Positions 47,156-59,194 of a stretch of 64,000 nucleotides of DNA are shown here, one piece after another. The notes under the pieces were generated by a model. That model had not been told where the DNA came from and ran no database searches. It saw only the letters and a list, made by a program, of their open reading frames with translations. Origin of the DNA: Polytrichum commune (lineage: Eukaryota; Streptophyta; Polytrichopsida; Polytrichales; Polytrichaceae). The position numbers and the translations under genes were made by a program. The stretch is taken from positions 33,978,001 to 34,042,000 of the forward strand of contig OX485804.1 of NCBI GenBank assembly GCA_950295325.1, in the 5' to 3' direction. Each line of letters starts with the position of its first letter. Position 1 is the stretch's first letter.

Positions 47156-49006
47156 GCAAACAATTATTTTTGCAATTAAGTGTTGGTAGTGTGCAAGATA
47201 TTCACATGGAAAAAGAACATTTTTTATGAATCACGTATGCAAGGAAAGCAACGATTAGATGTGGCACGTCTCAAGATCTAAATATTACATGGAATGTGGG
47301 GCAATTATTTCCTCATTTCAGGAGGATTACTGACGAATATCTTGAAGATTTTGGAGGTGAAGGTGTTCTAGAAATTGCTCAGAAAAATGATAATTTGAAA
47401 CAAAGTTTATGTTGGTGGATTTGAGCTAGAGTTCAAATAGTTGTGGTTTATTTCCACTCTATGAATTGATGTAATATTTGTGCATTGACTCTATTATTGC
47501 TCATGAAACGTTTATCCATTGAAAGCTACAATGAGAGTGAAGACTGTGATTTGCAATGGTTGGTGGGTGTATGATTTTCGAGACCTTTGTTGGCTTTGTC
47601 CCATATCGTGAGATAGAGGCATTGTGGAGAATGCCTTTGAGTGGTAATAGGGCCAAGGTAATGCATGTCATAACTTAATTGATGAGATTTGGTGAAGCTC
47701 AGTGGAATATCCAATTTAATATGAAAAAGCCAGTAATCATAAAAATAAAAAATAAAACTTTTAAAATGTCATTTTAGGATAGAGCCCCTCTCGTGGCAAA
47801 GCCATATTTCCTTGTTATTTGTAAGTGTGGCATAATGCATGAAATCCCATGCCAATCATTGAAATAATGTTTGATATAATTTGCATCCTAACAAATCTGT
47901 GATGAAATATTGTCATGAATGATTGAATTTGGATGAAAACTTACTTAGTAAACGACGATAATTGCAACACTATAAATTTATAATTTCAAAGATCTTTTTT
48001 GAGGAATGACAAATAATAGTAGGTTAACATGTAGTGTTGGTGACACTACACTGGGGTTTACAATTAAAATTGGTGACAGTAAATATAATTCTTAGCGTAG
48101 TTACAAACGAACTAGTTCAGTTTGAGGAATAAGCGGTCAAAGTTCAAGATTTCAGGAAAATTTTCCAATTATTTTAAAGGGATTTATAGCACGTACCTTC
48201 GTAATCTTTCATGAAAACAATTATTTATTACATAAGCTCACCTCCCAACCTAGAGACACACCACAAAACATGATGTGTGTTCTCTTTCCCCCGAGCCATA
48301 TTTATACATAGTATCTATGAGATACTTTTAGAAGATTCAAGTCTTTCTATACATAGACTAAAGTCTCCTTGTCTATATTCTAAAATCACTTTTTCTTTTC
48401 ATAGATAAGAATCATCCAACTTCTCGTCCTTCTCGTCCTTCTCATCCTTCGATTTCTCATTCATCCACGCTTCTTAGTCTTGACCGTTCATCCTTGCAAT
48501 TCATTTCCATCCTCAACAATACGTTTCCCAATTAGTCCATTATAGCATATATCCCAATTTATGAAAGGAAACCGAATGATATCAACATGTAACCGAGTTT
48601 GACTTGGAAACACTAGGATCTCAATAGCATATTTCCCAATTATCTCCCTGGGCTCTGGACCAAGTACCTGAACTCCTCCATTCTCCTCATCAAGCACTTA
48701 TGTTCACGAAAAATTTTTTTAAAAAAAAAAGAAAAAGAGAAAAAACACATGTGTATGAATGAGATTGGATTACGTGTTCGAAATATGAAAACCACACTAA
48801 TTGACAACATAATTGGGAACCTAAATGGCCATTTGACAAGCACAAAAGTCTTTCACTTTGCTAGTGAACAACAAAATCTTATGAGCTCCAAAAATTATGA
48901 GGAACGTGGCTACGGCCTTGATTTGGATTTGCTAAATACAATCTTGTACTAATCATATGTGTCATACCTTAGGAGAAATGAGGGTATTTAGATAACGTAA
49001 CCCACC
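47156..49006. other. Unassigned stretch
   Basis: No supported gene. A CTTCTCGTCCTTCTCGTCC short repeat lies near 48420, and a partial copy of the 30-31 kb repeat at about 48745-48840. Confidence 0.4.
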
Positions 49007-49262
49007 ATAATAATAATAATAATAATAACATTGTCGGGTAATATGACGTGAATTTTAGCCCATTGGCCCTACCATGCTCAAAGATTCCCTTGGTGTAGGG
49101 TGGGCTTTACTACCTACCTTGCGGTGGGTGGACTCTTGGGTTTTCCGTCAATTAGCTAAAATATTTCACAGTGGAGAATCAAACTGCCAACCCCTTCGTT
49201 CGGTTTTGGGTACTCCTCCACTGTCATCCAGTAGTTCATGGTCATCTCGGACCTAAAGCAAC
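49007..49262 (-). mobile_element. tRNA-derived SINE, copy 2
   Basis: Matches copy 1 over its whole length (ends GGTCCGAGATGACC; shared TAGGTAG, CACCCACCGCAAGG, GGGCCAA, ATTRCCCGACA). The B box is decayed to AGTTTGATTCT. The 3' tail is (TTA)7, so the AAT microsatellite at 49007-49028 is simply the SINE tail. Different tail repeats in the two copies fit independent retropositions. Confidence 0.72.
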
Positions 49263-49496
49263 CCATTTAAAGACCCATCCATCTTATACCACAAGCACCC
49301 CGACTCCTCAATTCTCCTCATCAAGCACTCATATTCACAAAAGAGTTGAATAGCATCTTCATATTAGAGAATGTTTATAAGGTTGCTCGTGCATTCCATG
49401 TCTTGTACATGGAGCAAAACTATTGGATGACACAAATCCATGTGTATTGTGAGCATGTATAATCAAGTTGTTCATTGTTTCTTTGGGTCACTTAGA

Positions 49497-49890
49497 GCAA
49501 GCCCAGTGACTTCCTGCACCTGCATATGCATCCGGGAACGGAAAGTGGGCTCCATCCGGGATGCAGAAGCAGATGCAGGTAAGTCGGCCACTCATGCTTG
49601 CAAGACAGAGAATTAATTTACCCTAAACTACCCTTGTACCGGAAGCCATGCACTACAAAGTCGGCAGCTGGTTTGTCTTATATGACAAGTACCCTTAATG
49701 ATGGGCGTCTTATTCAAATAGCATATTCCCTGCACAAATCGACGTTATGCAGGGAGGGCGTCAGTTCCTACTTAAGTTTTCATCCAAATTTACAGTTAAC
49801 AGGGACCATTGGGCCACATTCCTGGATCTGCATCTACATCGCGGATGAAAAAATGCAAATGCAGATGCGGATCCAGGACCACTGGGCTTC
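49497..49890. mobile_element. hAT-like MITE, 394 bp
   Basis: Starts GCAAGCCCAGTG and ends CACTGGGCTTC, with longer imperfect arms (CCTGCACCTGCATATGCATCC against GGATGCATTT-like phrases on the other side). Flanks CACTTAGA and CCCTTAGG match at 6 of 8 positions, like an aged 8-bp duplication. The 99-codon plus frame inside is not supported. Confidence 0.65.
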
Positions 49891-49898
49891 CCCTTAGG

Positions 49899-50687
49899 AC
49901 AACTTGACATTGAAGGAAACATGTGGCAACCTCAACAAAACTTGGGCCCAGGGGGTGCACCTTCCATAAAATGTATGAGTATACATGAATGCACATAAAG
50001 GGTATTAAAGTGATTTTTTTTGGTACTACGTATACATATACTACACAAATTATAACTCGTGGTTATGTACATATATGGAGGACCACCAAGAAAATATACA
50101 ACATTTGTACTTGTATGGTAGGGTCACTAGAGTTTATGGGATAAGTATTTAATCGTTGGATGGAGTACACTATTAAGAATCCAATTGACCTGATGGACCA
50201 CCCATCAAACATGTAGATTGGTTTATGTTGATATAAAAAAGGAACCAACAATAAGTGGACTTACAATCTTACAATCATTTGATGGTAGATTTAGAAACAA
50301 CAATTGGATCAACTTCTATGGCATATATTGTAGACATAGATATTTATGAGTTACATCCATGGAATGAAAAAGTCTTCATGAATCCTAGGTTGTACATTAC
50401 ACATGATATTGGGGGTTCATTATTATCCAAGCGTATATTTGTATACTTGTGTAATGACTATATACGAATGCAATTTTTTTGACGTATACATATCGTCACT
50501 TGTATTTTTATCATTGATATTGTACATGTATTGTTTGATTATACAAAAAAACTTGTATTATAGAGAGATTCTAGAGTATGTTGCGAACAAATGTGGTACT
50601 TGGTTTTTAATGAAAGGTGCACCCTTGACAACATGGGGACATAAGGTAAATAGGTCTTGAATGGTTACTTTCCTCAACTTACCCCTT
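49899..50687. other. Spacer before the large CACTA element
   Basis: AT-rich DNA with TATACATATA-like repeats. The frames at 50255-50660 have no motif and are not called. Confidence 0.4.
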
Positions 50688-51560
50688 CACTATGCCAAAA
50701 ACATGTTTTTTTGACTGGGGTTTTTGACTGGAAATCGTATAAAACCAGGTACTTGACTAGGACTACTGTAGTCACAAAGTCAGTAAAATGCTTGTCAGGT
50801 CGGACCAGTCGCTTGCAACAAGCTGACTATGGTTTATTATGTTGGCATTTCGTTCCCTATGCGCGTTCCCAAGGCCCTTTTGGGACCTCGATTGGCACTG
50901 CCCTTGGGACATTGTCTGTCTTCACTACATATAGTCACGCACTGTTGACTAACATTAGTAAACAAGTAGTGCCCACTGTACTAGAGATAGTCACGATATA
51001 CTGACTATACCTAGTAAATGCTTAGTCATGTCAATAATTACTCTAGTCATAATAAATGTGTATGATCCGTAACAAAATAGTCATCTTTGGTACAACATTC
51101 CACTATATTTAGTCACATTAGTCGGACTAGGATTAGTCAAAGAGTAGTTGAGGATTAGTAACGGGTTAGTCAAGCTCATATCTATGTGTGGTCTCCACTA
51201 CATTTAGGGTTCAATTCCCAAGGCATTTTGTTGTTGTAGTTCATGGTGGACAATCTAGGGTTTACTTTGACTAAAACTAGTCACATTATTGGCATTCAAT
51301 AGTCATCAAACATAGTCTTCTTCACCACCAACAATCATTTCAGTAATTCACTTCAATTGAAAATGACTACGCAAAGCCACTTCTATTAATTCACTTTAGT
51401 TGTACATTCCAGATTGGTGACTGATTCTAGTCACTACATGTGAATGGTTATGGTCTTTATTTTTAATATTGTTATTATAAGTAGTCAAATTAATATGACT
51501 AGTGATAGAAGTAGATGCATATTTATGTATGTTTGACTGTACTATTTGTGGTAACAAGCT
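50688..51560. repeat. Subterminal AGTCA/TGACT repeat field
   Basis: More than twenty AGTCA or TGACT pentamers in both orientations occur in under 900 bp directly inside the CACTA terminus. Examples are TAGTCACAAAGTCAG, TTAGTCGGACTAGG and CTTTGACTAAAACTAGTCAC. Likely binding sites for the element transposase; that role is inference. Confidence 0.7.
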
Positions 51561-51704
51561 CAGTTGCGCATCTCAACCATTCCATAGAAACGAATAATGG
51601 TGGGATTCCATACATGGGTAAAAAGACCAAGTTATATTGACAATAAAAATTTATGGGTGTAGTCCTCCCATAAGCAAGCTGAGGTTCCTAGAGAATAACA
51701 GGAG

Positions 51705-52025
51705 CTAAGCTTCTGGACTGTGGTGCAAACATTCTGTGGGCCACAAAATAAACTGCCCAACGGCGTCGCCAATTTTTGTGATTGGTGGATCATCTAACAT
51801 TATGCTCCGATATAACACATATGCATCATCGTGGCTCCGCAACACTTCCACGGACACAATCCCTTCACAGATGATTACTCCGTGCACTGTCCCCCCCGGA
51901 AGACTCGTGACCCTCCCGTCCCCTACTAAGAGCGACTCCTCGTCCACTCCTATTCCCATGATTTTTACAATGTCTCCTGATGCAAAGGGTGGCACTGCTT
52001 CTGTCTCCTTCAATGTGTCTTTTTC
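51705..52025 (-). CDS. CACTA gene last exon, DUF8039-like domain
   Basis: 106 codons plus TAG, acceptor TTTGTAG. GDGRVTSLPGGTVHGVIICE, then SVEVLR, LYRSIMLDDPP and IGDAVGQFILWPTECL follow the pattern of DUF8039 (V-GR-...-HG-LG ... V-V ... A-G-FV-WP), a domain seen in plant proteins that also carry Transposase_24. Function of the domain is unknown. Confidence 0.7.
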   Translation of the reverse strand, partial: EKDTLKETEAVPPFASGDIVKIMGIGVDEESLLVGDGRVTSLPGGTVHGVIICEGIVSVEVLRSHDDAYVLYRSIMLDDPPITKIGDAVGQFILWPTECLHHSPEA

Positions 52026-52295
52026 CTACAAAAACATCAACGAGTTTTAGGGGTTAGTTATAATTCTGACCATGGATACATGACTTCTCTTTTGTTGACT
52101 ACTACCAGCGAGCAAAGCAAAAACTGCAAGAGTGATTATTAATAGTCAGAGTTTCTACTAAAGTGTCTATGATGAAGTGCAGTATTTCCACATGGTGACT
52201 ATAGTTAGTCACACTGTTCCAAGACTTGACTAATCTGTCACAATTCCAAGAACAATGTCTATGTAAAATTTGAGAATGTGATAGATACGTCGTAC

Positions 52296-52584
52296 CTTTG
52301 TGGTTTTGGCTGCACCTTTTTTTTTGGGGGGGGGGGGGGCGCTTTCCTGCATCATCCCCTTTGCCGTCCTTCTCTTTGGGTGCCTTCACATCACATGTCT
52401 TGGCTCTCGGAGGTGGTTGCTTCTCCTCCACAACCTTCTCTTTACCAACCCTCCTTGTTTCCAACTGAGTTTTGCCAATCTTCTTCGAATTCTTTTCCAC
52501 ATAGTGTTTAGTTCGTAATTTCCGTAGCATTTATGGTTCATGGATTCAAATCTGTAGCTTCTGCAACTCCGTGGCCCGCGGCCT
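52296..52584 (-). pseudogene. CACTA gene exon 7, 3' half
   Basis: Continues in the same frame from the inner-element junction: RPRATELQKLQI, TGA 52548-52546, TAA 52533-52531, then a long Lys/Glu-rich stretch (KIGKTQLETRRVGKEK, VKAPKEKDGKGDDAGKR). A homopolymer (G14 on the plus strand at 52326-52339) next to an A-run probably breaks the frame near its end. Donor AAAG|GTACGA. Confidence 0.6.
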
Positions 52585-52889
52585 CACTACTACAAAACAC
52601 GTCTTTTATTCCAACACCTACTTCACTACATGTCTTTTACTACTATAAACAGTGATTGGAGGAATTATAGAAATCCACATGGGCTCATTTGATGTCCGAA
52701 TTAACTTTGCGGAGTCATAGTAGTAAAGTGGGACAACAATTCAGTTGGGAACGCTCTTGTAAACGTGTTTGGGAACGTCCAGTAGAACGTGCATGACTGT
52801 GGGTAGTGAAGTGGTCCACATGGAGAGAATGTTAAGTCCAATTGTCATGTGTTTCATGGTTTTAGACATAATATTCACAAAAAATGACC

Positions 52890-53115
52890 CGTTAGTGTGT
52901 ATGAGTGTGTGAGTATGAGTGTGAGGGAGTATGTGAAAGTATGAATGAGAATGTGTTTGAGAGTGTGAATGACAATGTATGTGTGTGAGTATGAGAGTGT
53001 GAGAGTGTGAATGAGAATATGTGACAATGTATGTGTTAGTGTAAGAATGTGAGTAAGAATGTGTATGTGGGTAGGAGTGAAAATGTAGTTGTGAGTGTGA
53101 GAATGGAAGTGTTGA
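52890..53115. repeat. GTGTGAGTATGAG minisatellite
   Basis: A degenerate run of GTGTGAGTRTGAG and GAATGTGTGT units within the inner CACTA element. No coding signal. Confidence 0.75.
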
Positions 53116-55080
53116 TGGACGCCGTGGGTCGTTCCTTTGTAATTAGCTAAGAAGACTCACGATGAGACATCATGTAAATTTATATTCGCTTGAGAACTAC
53201 CGTGTCTCATTAATATGCTCGGTCTCGAATTAGTAATCTCTCTCTTCTCCTTGTGATATGAATATAATTATTGGAGTGAACACATTCTCATTATCATATA
53301 TTCTCACTCTCAATGTAAGGCATCATTGATAATAAGAACAATTAGATTAGAGAAGGTTTCAAGAGGTATAACAATATCGTTGATAACAATATAATTTTCA
53401 ATAGGTTATATAAGTCTTCAAGGAATTAAGTTCGTAGTTCATAAACGTCAATCACATACTTTATAATATTACTCCATAACTTATAATAATAAGAAAGATA
53501 TTGTGTTCTTGAATCTTCCTTTTTAAGCTCAAGTGTTACTACTTATAGTATTGTAACTTTGATACGTGTAACATATAGTGATTATAACCTTATATCCAAA
53601 ACACCATTGATTGTTTTGCAATGTCACGTTTTTACTTCAAAGTGTTTTTGATGACGAGAGTAATTATAACTCTCTTGAGTTTTGCTCAAGAGAGAGAACT
53701 CTTCTCTTTGATAGTTAATCTTTCACTTGTAATGACATCCAACAACTCACAAGAATCTTAAAGGTAAGAAGTTTCAATAACAATTGTTGTGAGTAGTTAA
53801 TCAATCAATCTTTGTTAGTATCAATAAAATCTTTGTTACTATCCTTACAATTTACTTAAAGAATTGAATATGAGTAAGTTCAACTATCATCCATAAGTCA
53901 CATAATATATATAGGTAGTTTATATTGAGAAGTTTCTCTCAATTAATTGTATCTCTTTCTTAGTAATATTTAAGAAGTCTTACTCTCAATTTAATTGAAA
54001 TATGCATGCAAGTCTTATCAACTCAATCTTAATCACTCTATCACTTTATATTTGGATAATTTCCTTTTGAGGAGTTCAATGATAACTTCCACTTTTAAGA
54101 GACAATATTGTTTCCTTCATTCACGTTGTATGAATTGACGTTTGCTTCATCATAACAACATCTCTCAAAGTTCCATTGATTCTTCGAATATCCTTGAGCG
54201 CTTTGTTCTCACCCTCACACACTAATCTTTTGAGTTCTTACTCAAAAGAGTCTACTCGATCTTCTCTCGGTTGCTTAATCACTTAAGTTCCAAGTACCGC
54301 TTAACAACTTATAAGTCCAATTGAGAGAGAGAGAGATAGATCACACATATTTGTGGAAAAGATAGTATATTGCAAAAGTACTCCGAGAGGAGAGATACAA
54401 AAGGAACTCAAGTATTTTTGACACTCAAATTTAAGATAGCTTCGTCGTATTGAAAATGAGGTGTAGTCTCCTAAAAGTGTTCCCTTTATATAGTCTTTTC
54501 TTCCTAACCCAAAATCTATATTTAAAATGGTTGTTAACTCCACTTTCCTAGATAACTACCTATCTCCGACATAGGTAGATGATATCTATTATAAACAATT
54601 ATAACCGTTTTACCACTCTAATGTTCGTTTTTCTAAGATTCCACTATATCTTTGTCGTGGATACATTCCAAATCCTTTTTGAGAATCCATCAAATCTTCA
54701 TATTGATTGATTTAAATTCCAATGATCATACTAGTAGAATGTACCATATTCCTATATACTCCTTAATACTTATATACTCCTCGTAATTGCTTAAATATTC
54801 TTATTTCATAATTGTCCTTGAACAAAATCTCGTATACTCATACTAATGGAATATAATCCTAGTCCTATATACTTTCTAATATCCCTATATACTCCTATAT
54901 ATTCCTCATATAAGACCTTTCATACTTACATAGTGATATTTTATCTTTAAGTTCTAAGTTTCCTTCACTAGGCCGCTGGGGACCCATTGCCGTGGGTAAG
55001 GGCCCTATAACCGCGCGACTTCCTTGTATATCCGTGGAAAAGGGGCCTAAAACCGTGGCCGAGGGCTCTCCGAGTTCCTC
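53116..55080 (-). mobile_element. LTR-like block inside the inner CACTA element
   Basis: AT-rich DNA unlike the rest of the element, with a minus-strand TATA box (CTATATAAAGGGA, 54493-54481) and Ser/Leu-type frames only. It is bounded by GC-richer CCGTGGG-like segments near 53122 and 54975-55060. No certain ends or duplication, so this is tentative. It may be a solo LTR nested a further level. Confidence 0.3.
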
Positions 55081-55205
55081 TTATCTTCGGTGCTCATTCT
55101 TCGTTTCGGTGGTGATTCTTTTCTCCTCTTGGTGATGTATGTTGTCGTTGGCTTCTCCATTGTGCCTCTTTTCTCTCTTATAATGTTGTTACTCAACAAG
55201 TGTAA

Positions 55206-55924
55206 GTGTGGATATGAGAGACAAACCAAAAGTGAGAAACTTAGAATGTGGAACCTAATATTTGCAATATTAGGGTTTACCATAAATGTGTGAGGAAATA
55301 AATGAGAATGTGTGTATGAATATGAGAGTGCTAGTGTGGATATAAGAGATAAATCAAAAGCGAGGAACTTGAAGTATGCAACCCCATGTCTTCACCAAAT
55401 CCAATGACAAAGGTATGTTTATATATTTGTGTGAATGAAAATGTGTGTATGTGTGTGAATATATGTGTGAGTGTAATGATAAGATTGTTAGTGTGGATAT
55501 GAGAAATAATCCAAATGTTAGGATTTGGAATGTGTAATCTAATGTCTTCACCAAATTCATTGACAAAGGTATGTGTATATTTGTATGAATGAAAATGTGT
55601 GTGTGTGTGTGTGTGTGAATATATATGTGAGTGTAATGATAAGATTGTTAGTGTGGATATGAGAAATAATCCAAAGGTTAGGGTTTGGAATGTATAACCT
55701 AATGACTTCACCAAATGCATTGACAAAGGTATGTGTATATTTGTATGAATGAAAATGTGTGTGTGTGTGTGTGTATATGTGTGTGTGAATATATATGTGA
55801 GTGTAATGATAAGATTGTTAGTGTGGATATGAGAAATAATCCAAAAGTTAGAGTTTGGAATGTATAATCTAATACCTTCACCAAATGCATTGACAAAGGT
55901 ATGTGTATATTTGTATGAATGAAA

Positions 55925-55960
<36 letters not shown>
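55206..55960. repeat. Five-unit tandem repeat growing from 128 to 170 bp
   Basis: GTGTGGATATRAGA starts units at 55206, 55334, 55491, 55651 and 55821 (steps 128, 157, 160, 170). Units contain AAYCCAAA, CTTCACCAAAT and ATTGACAAAGGTATGT and end in a TG tract that lengthens from unit to unit. The 131-, 70- and 62-codon minus frames here are repeat by-products. Confidence 0.88.
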
Positions 55961-55962
<2 letters not shown>

Positions 55963-56466
55963 GGGGACCTAAACCAAAGCGTATACGTCTGAGTGAAGAC
56001 GAGAAATTAACTTTGGAGGCCAGTGCAATGCTGTAGAAATGTTACGTTCTCACGAAGGGGGGTTGCATTATTCTGAGTGTTTATGCTAAGTTATATTTTT
56101 ATGTAAACATAACTCCACATGGTGAAGTATCACTGTAGCCAGTATGCAATAATGGCCATTGTCGTATTTTTTTATTACCCGTAGTCACTGACGCTTACTA
56201 CGTATAGTTATTGGCCTGTAACATAGTTGTCATATATTACTAGAAGCAGTAATGTGATAGTCATAAAGCCATGGAGTGTTTAGACATTAGAGATGGATTT
56301 CAAGAAATATACATTTATGTAGGAAGTGATGCATACCAAGAACCAGCTGTAGGAAATTCTAAAACTTTCGGCCATGTTCGGTAGAACTAACATTAATGTC
56401 CTTCTTTACATTAGTTTACAATGCATTAATCAATGTAAGGCTAAAATGGTTGAATAAACATTACAG

Positions 56467-56624
56467 AGAAATTGAGGTCTAGCCCATCAAAAAAAGGCTC
56501 GAAGAAAATGGAGAAAGAAGGAGACAAAAAATTGATGGATAAGCGTCGGGGTGATAAACCTCCCCTTGCCACGAAGGGGAGGTTACAATTGGCCAAACAA
56601 AGGGCCATTTCATTATTTGGGCAG
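56467..56624 (+). pseudogene. Lys-rich exon-like fragment in the inner CACTA element
   Basis: Acceptor ACATTACAG and donor GGGCAG|GTGACT enclose an open frame of 53 codons rich in Lys and Arg (SSPSKKGSKKMEKEGDKK, KPPLATKGRLQLAKQ, AISLFGQ). It runs opposite to the outer gene. It may be the last trace of a protein gene of the inner element; no partner exons were found. Confidence 0.35.
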
Positions 56625-57971
56625 GTGACTGGGTAAGGTTGTGTGCGGATACGTGAGTGTGGAGTGGATTTGTAGACCTATGTTGATTTTTAGATATTGA
56701 CCCCTTTGGAATTTAGTGCTTACCATTGTTAGTAGTAATTTGTGAAACATTCATGACATACTATTGTATAAATATGATTTGGTTTTTTAACATCATTACC
56801 ATGTTTGTGTGACTGCATTTCGTAGGTGACTGTATTTTGTATGATAAGTGAAAATATATGGTGCATGCCACAAACATATGACCTTGTTGAGTCATCCTCA
56901 TGTTACTAGTTGCAGTAAACGCAATCATTTGCATCATAAACATGGCACTTAGCAAAGTGAACATGAAGTTAACTACTAGTAATAAATCCTAAAGATATAT
57001 AAAGACCATATGACCTCACAACGTAGGGAAAACACTAAAGTTTGTTGTCAACATTACTTTGCATAGTAAAGTAGATATCACTTCGTCAAGTAAGAAATAT
57101 ATGTCATGTCCATATTTATTCACTCCTACTAGTCACAGACGCTTACTACGCAAAGTTATTGTCTAGTATGACCAGTGGCAATATAATGTGTATGCCAGGA
57201 ACATATCACTATGTCAAGTGAACCCCATGTCACTCGATACAGTAAACGCAATCATTTGCATTAAAAACATATGACTTGGCAAAGTCATATACACTTCACT
57301 ACTAGTAATACATAACAAAGACATACGACAACCACATGACCTCACAACGTAGGCCAGAAATCACTGGTTGATGTAAATATTATTCCACTCAGTGAAGTAG
57401 ATATCACGACATGTAGTAAAAAAAATATGCATTTGTTGTATTTATTTACTATTAGCAGTCAGAGACGCTTACTACGCAACGTTATTGACTTCCCGCTTTG
57501 TTGTCCGTGATTACGGGAAACAATAATGTGTGAAAATTAATTCAACTAATCATCGTCACGATGAAACTTATTTGTTTCAACCACGTTGTTAACATTGACT
57601 AGTAATTTGGAATGTATATATATGCATTTTACATGTTATGACTCTGTGTAGTGAAGTGCAAACACCATACATGACTGGTGCCAGTGCCATAAGTCCACTA
57701 GGCCTAGTTATATGAACGTGTGTCTTATCTTACTTATATTGACGAGGTGTAGTGAAGTAGGACACGACTTTAAGAAGTAAAGCACTTGAGCACCCCAAAC
57801 TTCACTGCCATTGGGAACGTGTCCATTGGGAACGTCCTGTCCGACATGACTATGACCACACTTTACTTCTTGTCTGAAACGACTGGTCGTTTTCCACGTC
57901 AGTAAAGTCTGGGTTTTTTCACTTGTAGAAGTTGAAAAACCCAGTTGTAAAAGACGTGTTCTGTTGTAGTG

Positions 57972-58130
57972 CCTCTTCTTCGGAGTTCCTATCCCACCCT
58001 TTTTGTCAACTGCAACATCTGGGGCCACCTTCTCCCTTGAACCCGAACTTACCTCCTTATAATTGCCTTTGTCCAATTCTGGAACCTCCTGTTGTGATGG
58101 ACTTCCATCTTCTACCTTCCGTTTCTTCCC
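57972..58130 (-). pseudogene. CACTA gene exon 7, 5' half (cut by inner element)
   Basis: 53 open codons rich in Lys, Ser and Val (GKKRKVEDGSPSQQE... ending GIGTPKKR). The exon is then split by the inner CACTA element after AGG. The other half begins at 52584 on the far side. Confidence 0.65.
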
Positions 58131-58323
58131 CTATACAGAGAATCCAACTGACTAACATTAAGTCAACAATAGACAACATTCCAAAGCAAGCCAATTCAAG
58201 ATAATGAAGTCCAGAATGCAAACTCGAGAGAACAACAACATCATCAACTTCTAATGCCAACATTATATGTATTTGGATATGTTGTGGTCATAAGATCTAT
58301 GTTCAGAGTGTTGTAGATGTCAC

Positions 58324-58434
58324 CTTTTGCTCATCTGTAGTGTGTGCGTGTACCACAGGAGCGTTGTCATTTTCAAGACATTCTTCTATTGAATCTCCTT
58401 TGGATTTTGATGAGGCCAATTTCTGGACTGGGAA
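58324..58434 (-). CDS. CACTA gene exon 6
   Basis: 37 open codons (VQKLASSKSKGDSIEECLEN...), acceptor TTTGTAG, donor AAAG|GTGACA. Confidence 0.55.
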
Positions 58435-58522
58435 CTACAAAACATGGGCAATAATATGTAGTCAAGGTTTAGGGTGTAGGGTGGTCACATACAACAATTG
58501 GCCAAAGCATATTCATGTTAAA

Positions 58523-58950
58523 CTCTGCTGAGAAACGCTACCAAATTCAGCAAGCACTCAGATGTACTCTGGTGAAGTCCGTCCAATCTCTGTGAGGTAA
58601 TCATATTCTCTCCTGTGGACTGATCCGGAGCCATGCTATCCGTGTTCGGAGTTGACTGCCGTTGCTCGAATGATGGAGGCCGCTGCACATTGCAAGTATT
58701 ACGGTCTTCCACAAATGGTATATTTAGGGCTGTCATGATTGCCTTCACACTTGCCTCTATCCCATCCATTCGGGTATAAAAGTCGCGCTTCATTGATTTT
58801 ACTTCCATTGCAAGGGATGGAGATAACAATTGCGCTGGCAGATATGTGGGACACATTTGAAGTGCCTACCGGTTGCTTCCTGCGAGCCTTTTGTCGTTGC
58901 ATCTCATATTCAATCTCCTCACGACTTGGATCCCGTTACAACTCTACTAC
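58523..58950 (-). pseudogene. CACTA gene exon 5, stop and frameshift
   Basis: Acceptor CTGCAG. VVEL then TAA at 58938-58936, then RDPSREEIEYEMQRQKARRK. The frame shifts near 58860 to SLAMEVKSMKRDFYTRMDGI and a Ser/Gln-rich stretch ending LLNLVAFLSR. The 3' splice choice (AGA|GTTTAA) is weak. Confidence 0.55.
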
Positions 58951-59194
58951 CTGCAGTAAGACCGTCTTGCATTTCATTGCATTAATCAGACATAAACCAA
59001 TTACATTGTATGATATGTCTGCGTAAACAAGTTGGAGTTGATTATAACTTGACTACAACTACAACTACAACAGTGGAAGTTGACTATAACTTGACTACAA
59101 GATCACTAGATATTGTTTGTCGTGTTACTAGGACTTCACTGGATGTGGACTAGACCATGTCTACAATATGAAAACATCATGACAAGAAGTTCAC

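Larger units (their letters stand above)
52585..57971. mobile_element. Inner CACTA element, 5387 bp, with CCT target duplication
   Basis: The left end CACTACTACAAAACACGTCT and the right end, read inward on the minus strand, CACTACAACAGAACACGTCT are terminal inverted repeats with two mismatches (both continue TTTA). CCT flanks it on both sides (52582-52584 and 57972-57974), the 3-bp duplication of the CACTA superfamily. Subterminal repeats include AGTGAAGT/ACTTCACT and AGACGCTTACTACGCAA (near 56188, 57129 and 57468). It interrupts an exon of the outer CACTA gene. The interior is mostly non-coding repeats, so it is non-autonomous. Confidence 0.92.

Noticed and set aside
55331-55896. Histidine/threonine-rich repeated peptides on the minus strand
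   Set aside because: Translation of a TG-rich tandem repeat with no start context and no evidence of constraint.
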